Below, piece after piece: positions 11,761 through 21,870 of a stretch of 49,265 bases of DNA. A program made the translations under genes and the position numbers. The notes beneath the pieces were generated by a model, which saw only the letters and a list, made by a program, of their open reading frames with translations, ran no database searches and was not told the origin of the DNA. Source of the stretch: Guyanagaster necrorhizus (lineage: Eukaryota > Basidiomycota > Agaricomycetes > Agaricales > Physalacriaceae); assembly GCF_019112545.1 (NCBI RefSeq), contig NW_025064951.1, positions 77,425-126,689 on the forward strand, read 5' to 3'. The stretch's first letter is position 1. Each line of letters opens with the position of its first letter.

Positions 11761-13600
11761 TAAATTTTTGCAGTCTATGTAGTTTATTGAGCCACTCCAA
11801 GGCTTGATTTCATTCTGCTGCTTGCATCCCAGTGATCATGTTGTCGATAACTTCCTCTGCTCAGGTCTTGTGTACCCAATTCTTGAGTACAGCCTTTGCC
11901 ATTGCTTTGTCCTTCATGTCTTGGATGGCTCACTAAGTCTATTTGGTATTGAATGGTTTTAGCCAACCAATGGGGCTCTCTGCCCTGTTTGGCCCATAGG
12001 CAGTTGAGTCTGTTCTATGATATCAGCCTTTTTAGTATGTGGTAAAGACATACCAATAGGGCTCTCTGCCCTCCTTCAGCATGTGTGCATTTGAGTGGGT
12101 TCCTTAGGCGATTCTGGAGTCTGAGTGATGATGTCAGGTATATTTGAATGCATGCATAATTTAGACATAGGGGATGTGAGCATAGGTGGTACTACAGAAA
12201 CATAGTCAGTCTGTCCAGCAGTTAATTGTGACACTCCACTCTTTGTTAGTTTGGCTGAGCCAGTGGAATCACTCACTGCTCAGCCTGATCTTTTACCCCC
12301 TTGGGCTTGTCTTCCTGCCTGAGATTCTCATCTTCCTTCATCAACTTGGTGATCTGTGCCCAGATATCTTCTTGGATGGGCTTGTTCTTCTTCTGAGGAC
12401 AGTTTCATGCTATGTGGCCCTTCTGGCCACAATTGAAACACTTCTCCTCCTTCTTGAGGTGATCCATGTCCATCAGCTGACCTATTCTGGTATATATCAT
12501 GCTTATACTGGTTTGCTTCTCACCAAATAAGAAAGTTGGAACCAAGCTGCCAGACTTGGCAGATGTGGTTGCATTGAAGGTGGAGGGCTTTGTGCCCTGT
12601 CTCTGATGCTTCTGTCCACTCCATGATAGGGTGGATGCTTCTGCCTTCTGTTGCTGCCACTCTCAGTACATGGTGATGATTCATACTTTCCATTCATCAT
12701 AGCCAACCAGGATGCTGTGTCCAATGTCAGAGATGATCTTGAGATAAGAGGCTGGGGCCTCCATCTTCATATACTTGACCATCCTGCTGGTGTCAGCTAT
12801 ATTGTCCCAGACTCCCACCAACTTACCAAGTCATTCCAATTCATTGAAGTAATTGGTGGCCAGCTTATCTCCCATCTTGAAGTCCTTCATCTTCTGTTTG
12901 TGGACTTCTTGGACTGCAGGATCCATAAACTTGTCAGTGATCATTTGTTTGAAGACCAGCCATGAAGGATATTAATGATGAGATCTTGTGGTGGACCAAA
13001 ACATGAGAGAGATAAGGATCCACCACATTTTTGCTTTGTCCACCATATGAGTTGCCATGAATGTCACCTTATACATGTTGGCAAGAAAGTACAAGGCAAA
13101 TACTTGGAAATATTGATCACAGTTGACTAGAAAGTGATCAATATCGTCAGATGCCCCTCAGAAGGGGTGGAGTTTGAATATGAGAGTTGGTTTGACATTA
13201 AGAATTTGGGCATCCACATCAAGTGGAGGCATTGGATTCAGGAGTGCACCAGCAGGTGGTCCCACCCATCCACTCAGTGGTTCTGGGAATGAATGAAGGG
13301 AACCATCATCAGTGACAGAACTTCCCAGTGGTGGTACTTCTTTTCACATAATCCACCCATTCTTGACAATCCAACCTTGAGCAGTTGCCATTGGATCATC
13401 TTCTATAGGAAGAGGCTCTTCAGGTGCTTTTCCTCTGCTGCCTTCAGCTTCATCAGGAGATGGTTGTCTGGCAAATGGCTGCCAAAGCAGTAGCTGCCAT
13501 GGGTTTGGGTAGTGGTTGCTCAGTTTGGGTCAGCTTCTGGTAAGCCAAGATGCCATGCTATGGACAGCTGAGATAATGAATGAATATCTTGATGATATTA
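11761..13600 (-). pseudogene. gag: Gypsy-2 Gag, broken
   Basis: On the minus strand, Gag-like segments match gypsy-1, including a stretch around 13230-12990 and LMDMDHLKKEEKCFNCGQ leading into the zinc knuckle at 12440-12399 (CX2CX4HX4C). The knuckle keeps all four metal ligands but contains an in-frame TGA where gypsy-1 has Lys. Additional stops and frame changes occur throughout. The upstream limit is uncertain because the pre-Gag ORF remnants run directly into it. Confidence 0.7.
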
Positions 13601-13601
13601 T

Positions 13602-15101
13602 TCAGATCGAAGATGCCATGTTGGCCCATCTGCTCAGCACAGCACTCAGCATCCATAGCCTTGGTGTCATGCTATACTTAGGCCTGTATAGTGGCAATGC
13701 CTGCATCCAATTCCCTAAGTATTGTTTATTATAAATAAAAATAGCCTGCTCAGTGGTCATATATTGCAAAATTTCCACATGCTTAATATAATCAGTGGTG
13801 ATATACCTTTGTCCCATGGGTGACACCAACCAGGTGTCATCCATCCATAGCATAGTCATACCATTCTGGTACAACTCCACAAAGTCCTTCTGGCATGCCT
13901 CCCATGCCAATTCTTTCTGCTTCTCTTTATGCATTTGTATATTCCATGAGCTAACTCAGTCAGTTAGAGGATCCTTGACTTCCCCATCATAATCCTCCTC
14001 CTCCTTGTCATCTGCATCCTCACTGGTGGTCTCACTGCCCACATCTCCTTTGAGGAGGAAACTGTTGCATGGGTTGTAGACCTCCAGGACAGCTGTGCTG
14101 GGGCTGCATGCTGAGTTTGGCATCATTAGGTCCAGGTCCAGGAGTAGGCTGCCACTTGGGCTGCCTCTGGTGCTCCTTGGCTCCTTCTCATGCTGTTGCT
14201 GCCACCATTGCTCTGCAATACCAGCAGAAGTTTTGATAGAATCATGGGTGGAGGAAAAGGGCAGTGAAGTTCCTATTGAGAAACCTCCAAATGTCACCTG
14301 TGAGGTCAATGCCCTCATTGTTCTCTCCAATGGTCCCTCATTCTGCCAGTATTCCATCTCTCCTGATGGGAATATCATCAGTTTCTGCAATAGTATCAAT
14401 CCTGTAAGACAGTGGATGGTCATCATCAAGGTCGATTGATGCTCTTCAGTGGGCTTCATCCATGTGGATGACTCTTTTGGGGGGCTCTGTCCAGGGATCA
14501 GACTTGGTGGCAGGAGTGGCAGGTTCCTGGAATGGAGAGTCAGATATGCTGTTGGTGGTGGTTTCAATAAGCATACTGGTCCTGTCACTTCTCATGTTTC
14601 TCCTCTGCTCAGCTGCTTCTCATGCTCAGAGATACCTTCCAAAGAGGGCATTCTCTCTCATGATCTCATGGTCGAGCCATGCCTGCTCCTGGAGGTACTC
14701 AGAAATATTACCAGCATGTCAAACTTGGTCCTCTCAGAGGAGGTTCAGGTCAATGGGGTTAGCTGGTTGTGCTGTGTGTGGTACCACTTGTATGCTGCCT
14801 GTTCTGCTTGTAGTGTGGCTAGCTGTGCACTGCTCCATTTGGTCTGCTGCAATGGCAGTGGCATGCCACCAGTGGTGCTCATCACTGTTATCACTAAAAT
14901 AGAGGTCATTATCAACCCTTGTCCTATAGTCAGTGCTTCTGCTTCATACTGACATGGTGTGTCAGGATCTAGAGCCCCTGATACTTCTGGTCCCTTGAGC
15001 CACCCATGTGGCATTAAGAGAGTCTCTGGCACAATGGCCAATGCCATCTCCAGAAACAAGAGTTGTTGTCCCTGTTGTATTGCTATGGTGGCTATGCTCA
15101 A
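13602..15101 (-). pseudogene. Gypsy-2 extra pre-Gag ORF remnants, family unknown
   Basis: Three open pieces lie between leader and Gag on the minus strand: 15101-14745 (118 codons), 14588-13956 (210 codons, Ser/Pro/Thr-rich with an acidic tail TTSEDADDKEEEDYDGEV) and 13934-13602 (110 codons, with KELAWEACQKDFVELYQNG and TLW-like aromatic residues). The first codon of some pieces is not ATG, so these are fragments, not starts. I do not recognise the family. It could be a long N-terminal Gag extension, a separate accessory ORF, or an older inserted element. Gypsy-1 has only about 80 bases between R1 and its Gag start. Confidence 0.45.
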
Positions 15102-15285
15102 GAGATGGGATGGAGGTGTCAGGTCTGGGTTGTTGAAACCCCATAGCCTAAGAGTTTCCAGTGTCTCAGATGACTGCTGATAGAGGTTGTGGGAGGTATG
15201 TGTGCTGCTGCTGCTGCTCCTCTTTCCTAGAACACTCTTCAGTCAGACTCTCAGAGATAGTTTTAGGGTCAGCTCCTTCTGGAGG

Positions 15286-15531
15286 TCAGAAGGACTGTAG
15301 GGCAGAGGCAGGGATGTCATGGAGGGAGAGGTCTGATGTGACATTGCAGAGGATGGTTTGAATACATTGGAACTCTTGATAATAACAGATAATCCAGGTA
15401 GTTACTGATTGGCATCCATGGCACAGCTGTATGATCACCAATAAGCCTATCAATGTTCTGATGATGGAAGTGAAGAGTTCAAAGAACTTGTGGGTAAAGT
15501 TCAGATCTGAAGGATTAAGTGCAGGGGGCAT
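15286..15531 (-). CDS. Short leader ORF of gypsy-2, predicted membrane peptide (81 aa)
   Basis: An ATG at 15531, 57 bases inside the 5' LTR, opens an 81-codon frame beginning MPPALNPSDLNFTHKF. A hydrophobic stretch (LFTSIIRTLIGLLVIIQLCH, about residues 19-38) could span a membrane. Gypsy-3 has a hydrophobic ORF at the same distance from its LTR, although the sequences are not alignable. It may be chance in a decayed leader, and no known family fits. Confidence 0.35.
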   Translation of the reverse strand: MPPALNPSDLNFTHKFFELFTSIIRTLIGLLVIIQLCHGCQSVTTWIICYYQEFQCIQTILCNVTSDLSLHDIPASALQSF

Positions 15532-15573
15532 TCAGTTTCTCAGCACAATTGGGCTTGAGAAAGAGAAGCCAAA

Positions 15574-15587
15574 AGCTTCAAGCTAAT
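15574..15587 (-). other. Primer-binding site of gypsy-2, self-complementary to LTR
   Basis: The minus-strand sequence next to the LTR reads ATTAGCTTGAAGCT. Thirteen of these bases (TTAGCTTGAAGCT) are the exact reverse complement of the element's own LTR motif at 7559-7547, and 12 still match the 5' LTR copy (15742-15753). No tRNA 3'-end complement beginning TGG lies at the LTR edge. Confidence 0.7.
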
Positions 15588-15857
15588 TGTTAAGCCCAAA
15601 TTCCATGTGACCAATAACACATAATAAACTAATAGAACCTCACACTTCAGGTTGACTATTAGAGTTCACTGATGTGCTATCAGAGTTGTGTGATCAAGGC
15701 AGTTGCAAGTTGCTTGAGAGTAGATGGTGAAGAATAAACTGTAGCTTGAAGCTGGGGCTACTACAGTGAGAGCTATGCTACTTAAATACTAAATCCTTAT
15801 CATTCTAAGAATGTAACTACTTAATTGTCTTCGCTGGTGCTGTGTAGCATTTTGTCC
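15588..15857 (-). repeat. 5' LTR of gypsy-2, truncated
   Basis: It starts at the inner edge TGTTAAGCCC (plus strand) and follows the 3' LTR copy for about 270 bases with scattered, mostly transition differences. Homology ends near 15857-15866, so about 255 bases of U3 are missing or displaced. Confidence 0.85.
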
Positions 15858-17075
15858 AGCATTGCTGAAAAGGATCTGAGCATGCACAAGGTGAAAACAG
15901 ATACAGCAGAGCACTATCCACTGACCACACTCACACCAACACACACAAAACTCTTAGTTCATGAGAGTATTATAATGCAATAAAAGTAGTAATCAACAAA
16001 TATAATTGTCTTCTTCAATGAATCCACAGTGTATGAACAGCAATAGCATGTGTACAACAGTCTTAGATCTCTCTAAGTCTCAAAGCTTTTTATTTTATCA
16101 AAACAAGAGATTGCAACAGATGTTGCTGGGCCTCAAGGCAAAGAGTACTGCAGCTCAATACAATATGTCAAAACACTTCCAGAAAACTCTCAAAAGATCC
16201 TAAGCACAGCTCAGATCACCTCAAAATCTCTAACACACAATACACAACTCAAAGCTTCATGCTCTAAGCAAAAACCAATCACAAACATGTCCACAAGTGC
16301 CAAAGAGCACAGATCTCTGTTCACAAGTTGCCAAACCAATTATAGACCCACAGGATTCAAACCTATGTGATCCAGAGATATAAAACACAATAAAACACCA
16401 TCTGACAGATCAAAGAGTTTGAACCTCTGCCAATCTGTGGAAATATCACAATAAAACCTCATCCACAGGCCAAAGGGTTTGAACCTCTGCTATCTGTAGT
16501 GTCACACATCACAAATACCTCAAAAACTCGAGATGACATCCTTCAGACACTGCTCTCTTATTCTCAGGCTAGAGCATAATCCAAAACCTCTTATCAAACT
16601 AGGTTCAAGTCCTTTGCAAGCTTTGATGCCTCACTCAGTTCTTAAAGCTCTCTCAATGATATTCAATAATGAGTCTATTCTCTCACCTGAAGTTACAAAC
16701 ACAAATCCAGAGCTAGAGTGCAAGGCTTTCTATGTCCAATACACTGCAACTGTGGGGGTCAAAAACTTGTATTCTACTCATACAATACTGTATTCAAATA
16801 CTCTACTGTGATACTTACTAATACAATCCTACTATGGTATCTTCAAAGTGCAGGACTCTGTGCCAGATCCTGCAGGTATTATTCACATGTCTATCACAGT
16901 TGCCACACTTATTCCCTTCTGGGCCAGGACTGCCCACTGTTTCCTTGCTAGCTGACATCAGCTAGCTGGCCTAGCCAGATCTGCTTGCTTTCTTATTTCT
17001 CTGGTGATACATCTCTGATAGTGGTAAACTGTTCTAGACCCCTGGGGTTATCTCTCATGTCTGGAGTCAGCCACA
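15858..17075. other. CpG-poor interval, unassigned, with a small tandem repeat
   Basis: There is no credible gene. The interval holds the three tRNA-T-arm-like units annotated separately, and its right part (about 16900-17075) may belong to R1, because homology to copy 1 cannot be followed left of base 1. Composition suggests decayed mobile sequence. Confidence 0.5.
16320..16505 (-). repeat. Three tandem units of about 60 bp carrying tRNA T-arm-like hairpins
   Basis: On the minus strand 17-base hairpins with a 5-bp stem and 7-base loop occur at 16488-16472, 16428-16412 and 16366-16350. Their loops are TTCAAAC, TTCAAAC and TTTGAAT, with GGTT-type 5' sides, close to the Pol III B-box consensus GGTTCRANTCC. 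Units are spaced 60 and 62 bases. No D-arm or anticodon arm is evident, so these are not intact tRNA genes. Confidence 0.4.
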
Positions 17076-17733
17076 ATGGTTATGTTCTCTTTTCTAGTGT
17101 CTCAGCATTCCATCCAGCTCACAACATGTGCTGCTTCTGGCCTGACATGCATCAATTAACCCATCCAATATGATATGTGTCATACCTCAGTATAATGTGG
17201 AGTCTCTCACTGTGTTATGCATGCTAAGGCACTATAAATATGCATGTGAGTCTCTGAGCAGTACATATGCTATTCATCCCTGAGGGTAGTATTTCTCTAT
17301 CTATTTCTTTGTTGCCATCATTTTATTTCTCTGTTCAACATCCAGTTATTCAGATACCTTCCTTTAGGTCTCAGTTCTCTGTTTAAGGGATATTCTATCA
17401 GTGCATCAATGGCTGTGAATCCTTGATTGATGTGATCAGGATTGCTGATCATATTTTGATCATATTCTTTTTATTTTTAGCATATCTCCTTATAATGGTA
17501 TTGGTGCATTTAGGGCCAAGTGCTGGGATCTCATATGCAGTCTAACCCCTCTGATATTAGTCTGCTACTAGGCCATGCACTCTGCTTCTTGTTACTTCAG
17601 TTTAGCCTTATGATGGCTAGGTTTCTGTGTGCTCTTATTCTATTCTCAGTTGCATGCTTACTGGACTGAAATGCAGTCCATGTATTCTCAATTTTTGCAA
17701 TTTTACATGCCTGAACATGAAGAGGGAATGTCA
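17076..17733 (+). repeat. Dispersed repeat R1, copy 2
   Basis: This is homologous to 1-592 and ends at the same TGTCA. It is more CpG-depleted than copy 1. It contains a TATA-like CTATAAATATGC near 17232. It lies inside the leader of gypsy-3 in the opposite orientation to that element, so it is probably an insertion. Confidence 0.75.
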
Positions 17734-17877
17734 GCAGGTCATTTCAACCTACTGGAGTATGTTGACCACATATCCTATTGACTCAAACTCATATCAGCAA
17801 ATGGTCAAGTAATAGTGCAGCCAGAGTGATGGTAGTTGAGGGTGAGGGATAGACCACTGGTGAGCTTGTCAGTGACA

Positions 17878-17982
17878 CTAGTCAGTTACCTCCCACTGGT
17901 AGAGGTAAAGGAAGATACAAAGTGGAGTTACCACTGAGGCAAAGATGAGTAGTACAAATAATATGAGTAGAGGGATTTCCAT
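17878..17982 (-). CDS. Tiny hydrophobic leader ORF of gypsy-3 (34 aa)
   Basis: An ATG at 17982, 53 bases inside the LTR, opens a 34-codon frame ending with TAG. The product begins MEIPLLILFVLLIFASVV and is almost entirely hydrophobic before a short polar tail (QWEVTD), as expected for a single membrane-spanning peptide. It resembles the gypsy-2 leader ORF only in position and hydrophobicity. Whether it is translated is unknown. Confidence 0.3.
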   Translation of the reverse strand: MEIPLLILFVLLIFASVVTPLCIFLYLYQWEVTD

Positions 17983-18019
17983 GCAGTACTCCTGACTTTC
18001 ATCAGGAGAAGGGCAGTTT

Positions 18020-18034
18020 CAGCTTTGGACTAAT
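18020..18034 (-). other. Primer-binding site of gypsy-3, self-complementary to LTR
   Basis: The minus strand reads ATTAGTCCAAAGCTG. The reverse-complementary LTR motif (plus strand 18193-18206, TTAGTCTGAAGCTG) differs only as CA against TG, exactly what two independent decays of one CG would leave. Twelve of 14 bases pair now, and all 14 would pair with CG restored. Confidence 0.65.
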
Positions 18035-18354
18035 TGTTAGTGACCAACTACTACAAAAAAAACCAAACTTAAAGCTGTGCTTTGCATTCAGGCAATCAGC
18101 ACTTAAGAGGCTTGTCTAAGAGTGGGCAGCATATGCAATCAAGTCAAGTGATGCTGAGAGTTCAGTCCATAGAGTATTAGGAAGAATAAACTTTAGTCTG
18201 AAGCTGAAGCTTAAGATCACAGCTGAGCTATCTTATATACAAAATGAGTATGTCTAATAATATGTAATGACAGTGTAGTGTAAGGCCTGTAGTCATACCA
18301 GAAGTGTCTGGTATTCATGTATCACAGTAAAGAATATGTATAGCATTCAGTATT
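18035..18354 (-). repeat. Gypsy-3 5' LTR, main part (interrupted by copia)
   Basis: The inner end is TGTTAGTGACC. On the minus strand it holds TATATAAG (18239-18232) followed 26 bases later by the self-priming motif at 18206-18193. Patches such as GAAGAATAAACTTTAG align with the gypsy-2 LTR. The sequence resumes after the copia insertion at 22911-22990. Confidence 0.7.
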
Positions 18355-18562
18355 TGTTGTAAGTAGAGAGCAGAGTAATGTACAGAGGATTAGAATTAGC
18401 CTCTCAAGAGAGAGACATTCTACTTAAATACATTTTGTATTACTTCAAGATCTTTCTATGAGATACTAAATAAGTCTGGATCATAATCCAAGTCAGCTGC
18501 CACTGACTGGCATTGTATCTTTGAGTACATTCTCATACTCACTCAGAATTGCTATTCCAACA
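18355..18562 (-). repeat. Copia 3' LTR (208 bp)
   Basis: It starts TGTTGTAAGT and ends CCAACA on the plus strand. It matches 22698-22905 except for 12 transitions. On its coding side it is preceded by the polypurine tract. Confidence 0.95.
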
Positions 18563-18575
18563 CTCCCTCTCAATT
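18563..18575 (-). other. Copia polypurine tract
   Basis: On the minus strand the sequence GAGAGGGAG abuts the LTR start. Confidence 0.8.
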
Positions 18576-21500
18576 CCAAGTTCCTAGAATACCTGCAGAT
18601 AGATACTCATGTAATAGTCTTGGTAGGCCTTTAGTGAATATATCTGCTAAGTTCTCCTCTGATGTGCAGTGCTGAACTTTGACTTCATTTGAAGCCATGC
18701 ACTCACAAACAAAGTGGTGCCATATGTCTATATGCTTCGATTGAGCATGGAATATAGGGTTCTCAGTGAATTTGATTGCAGATTGGTTGTTGATGAAAAT
18801 AGTCATTGCTTTATAAGGTGGCAATCCTAATTTGGTTAAGAGTGCTCATAGCCAAATTACTTCCCAGGTTGTGTGTGTGAGGGCCATATATTCTGCTTCC
18901 ATAGTGGATAAGGCTATAGTGGGCTGTTTCTTTGAACTCCAAATAACAGCTCCCCCTGTATAGGTACAGACATAACCAGATGATGATCTTCTATCTGTTC
19001 TGTCTTCTCTCCAGTCTGAGTCTGAATAAGATATTAGCTCATCCATAGTCCCTCCATATGTGATTCTGAAGTCTAGAGTTCCCTTCAGATAGCAGAAAAC
19101 TCACTTCAAAGCTGTGACATGCTTAGCAGCCAGATTCTGCATGTACTTGCTTAATTTGGTGACAGCATGTGTAATGTTGGGCTGGAATCCATTGGCCACA
19201 TACATTAGTGATCCAACACCAGTATGATAATATTGCCTGGTGGCTGTATCAATGCCTCATGAGTCTTCTGTCAGAATTTTCTCTAGCTATACATTTGGGT
19301 CCATAGGCATTTTGACCGGTTTGCAGTCATTCATGCCCATTCACTCAAGTACTTTGAGAATATATGCCTTCTGAGATAGAGTGATAGTGCTCTTGTCTCA
19401 ATTTCTGTCTACCTTCATGCCTAATATATATTGAATCTCCCTCATGTCTGTGACATTTAGCTTCTTCTTAAGCTCTTCTTTTATTTTAGACATGGTTTCA
19501 TCATCTGGGGCAAGCAATGTCATGTTATGGACATGTACAGCTACAATTATGGGACCAGAACCCATTTGTCTGATGTACACACATTGATCACTAATCAATC
19601 TGATGTATCCAAGTCCCAAAAATATAGCATTTAATTTGTCATTCCAAATTCAGCCAGATTGCTTGAGTCCATACAATATTAATTTGAGGTGTGCCACTTT
19701 TCCACTCCCATCTGAATATTCAGGTGGCTGTGCCATGTAAATGGATTCATTGAGTTTACCATTTAAGTAAGCTCCAACAACATCTATTCCATGAATGATT
19801 AGGTTTCTTTGAGTGGCAATTGCCATGAGTAGGCAGAATGTGTCCAGCCTGACAACTGGTGCATATGTCTTGAAGAAATCAATGCCAGATACCTGTGAAA
19901 ATCCTTTTGCAACAAGTCTGGCCTTATACCTGATGATTTTTCCATCACCATCCCTTTTCAATCTGTAAGTCCACTTGCAATCCACAAGTGATCTGTCTTT
20001 GAGTAATTCTTTCAGCTGCCATATGCCTAGGGAAGTTAATAGATTGTATTCTTCATCCATTGCTTTCTTCCAATGATGTCAGTCTGGCCTTGTCTTGGCT
20101 TCTTCAAGGCTTAATGGCTCATCACTGAGGTTGTCTGCAGTTTCCACAATGCATGCATAGTCTATTGCAATATTTATGGCTTTCAAAGATGGTTCTTCTG
20201 AGGTATGCTGTTGTTCCAATATTTTCACAGCTCATGCACTTGGATTATGAAGTGTCTGGTAACTCAGTTGTCTTTGATGCAATCCAGACTGATTTGTCAT
20301 GTGGTTCGATCACTTTCCCACACTATATTGGGAAATTTGATTTGATCGATGACACATTAGGGGCTATTTTCCCTTTTGGTTCAACATTTTTGGCATCCAC
20401 AGAATCATCTGAAATGCCATCATTTTCATCTGGAGTCTGCTCAACTTTGCTTCTTGACTCCCCCTCAAGTGATGAAGGGTGAGAGACTACATAGTAAGTG
20501 TCTATAGGCTCTGTAGTGTTGTTTTCAGAGAATATAACATTTCTTAAGATCTGAATCTGCCTGATTTGAGAGTTGTAATATCTCTAGGCCCTGGATTCAT
20601 CTGTAAGACCTGTGAAAATAAATTTCCTTGACTTTGGGTCCAGTTTTGACCTCTGGTTATCTTGTTGCAACACCCAGCACTTTACTCTAAATTCCTGGAG
20701 TGCTGAAATATCTGGTTTCATGCCCTGAAACACTTCTTCTGAGGTTAGATCATTTTTGATAGCCCTGGTTGGTGATCAGTTCTTCAAGTATGTGGCATAT
20801 ACCACTGCCTTAGGCCATAGAAACTTTGGTAAGTGATGTTCTTCTAGCATAGCACATGCATGCTCCACAAGAGTCTGATTTATTCTCTCAGCAACTCCAT
20901 TTTGAGATGGGGAGTATGCTACAGTCAATTCCAACTGTATGCCATTGTTCTGAAGGTATTCCTTTACCTCTTCATTGACATATTCCTTTCCATTGTCAAT
21001 TCTCATAAACTTCAGATCCTTCCCTTTGTGGACTTTGATGTATTTTTGATACTGCTGGATCTTCTTTTGAATTTCCATATCTTGCTTTGACTTTAAAAAA
21101 TACAACATTGTCCTTTGGGATTTTCCATCTGTGAAGCTTATATAATATCTTTCACCATGAATACCCTGAGTTTGGGCTGGCCCCCATAGATCTGAAAATG
21201 TCATTTCCCCTATTTCAGTATAGTCCCTTTCAGCTTCCTGTGGAAATAGCTTGGTATGATGTTTGGCTTTCATGCAAGCTATGCAATCTGTCTGAGGCTT
21301 GGCTGACTCATCTATGTCCATCCTCTTGACCATTTTCTTCCTAAATAGTCTCTTTACTGATCCCATATTTAAGTGGCCTAATATTTTGTGCCACTTTTGC
21401 TATGATCAGGCTGATTTTATAGCATGGGCCTGGGTTATTTCTGGAACAATGATGTCAAGGCTGTACAGCTTTGATATTTTATCTCTATGGCTGATTATCT

Positions 21501-21870
21501 TACCATGTAGTGAGATAATATCTATTCTGGACTCTTTGAATTTGAGTTCAAATCCAGCATCTGTAATGCACCCTATTGACATAAGATTGAATGGTGCATC
21601 AGGGCAGTGGATACACTCTTTTAGTGTGACTGGAGTGATCTTTTCTCCTTCAACCATTTTAATCTTGACAGTTCCCCTTCCCAAGCCTTTGGATTTGCCT
21701 ACATCAATGACTTCATGTTCTGGGGTTTCAACATAGTCAGAAAAATATAATCTATTTTTGACTATATGTCTGGTAGTGCCAGAGTCTCCTAGCCATGATA
21801 CTCCTGAGAGTGAGGTAAGTGCAATGTCTGTTGCACAAAATATGTAGTCTTCTTCTTCTGAGTCCAATTT
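18570..21870 (-). pseudogene. pol: Copia Pol (PR-IN-RT-RNase H), broken
   Basis: On the minus strand, in order. The protease has WLGDSGTTRHIVKN (about 21790). Integrase is at 21366-20776 with the second half of the zinc motif (CIACMKAKHH) and catalytic FSDLWGP, RIDNGKEY and NGVAER. RT part 1 is at 20060-19650 (KARLVAKGFSQVSGIDF, GAYLNGKLNESIYM) and RT part 2 at 19619-19398. RNase H is at 19046-18846 (SDSDWREDRTDRRSSSGYV, STMEAEYMAL) and 18824-18570 (DNQ-type FINNQSAIKF, HIDIWHHFV). The usual YVDDM catalytic motif reads HVHNM, so polymerase activity is gone. Stops and frame changes separate the pieces. Confidence 0.92.

Larger units (their letters stand above)
7394..15857 (-). mobile_element. 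Gypsy-2: decayed Ty3/gypsy chromovirus with long pre-Gag region
   Basis: Direct LTR repeats flank it. The 3' LTR (7394-7919) is full length and the 5' LTR (15588-15857) has lost its U3 side. The internal region of about 7.7 kb is read on the minus strand as primer site, short leader ORF, about 1.9 kb of non-Gag ORF remnants, Gag, protease, RT, RNase H, integrase, chromodomain and polypurine tract. Every reading frame is interrupted. The extra pre-Gag part is absent from gypsy-1. Confidence 0.88.
17734..18034 (-). mobile_element. Gypsy-3 leader remnant
   Basis: The minus-strand sequence just inside a 5' LTR at 18035 starts with a predicted primer site and continues for about 300 bases until R1 interrupts it. 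No Gag or Pol of this copy remains in the window. Confidence 0.6.

Noticed and set aside
7394..15857. An initial reading of the ~270-bp direct repeats as LTRs of a separate short-LTR plus-strand element
   Set aside because: The 7394-7664 repeat continues without a break to the TGTTATAA end at 7919, next to the gypsy-2 polypurine tract, so the repeats are parts of the 526-bp gypsy-2 LTRs.
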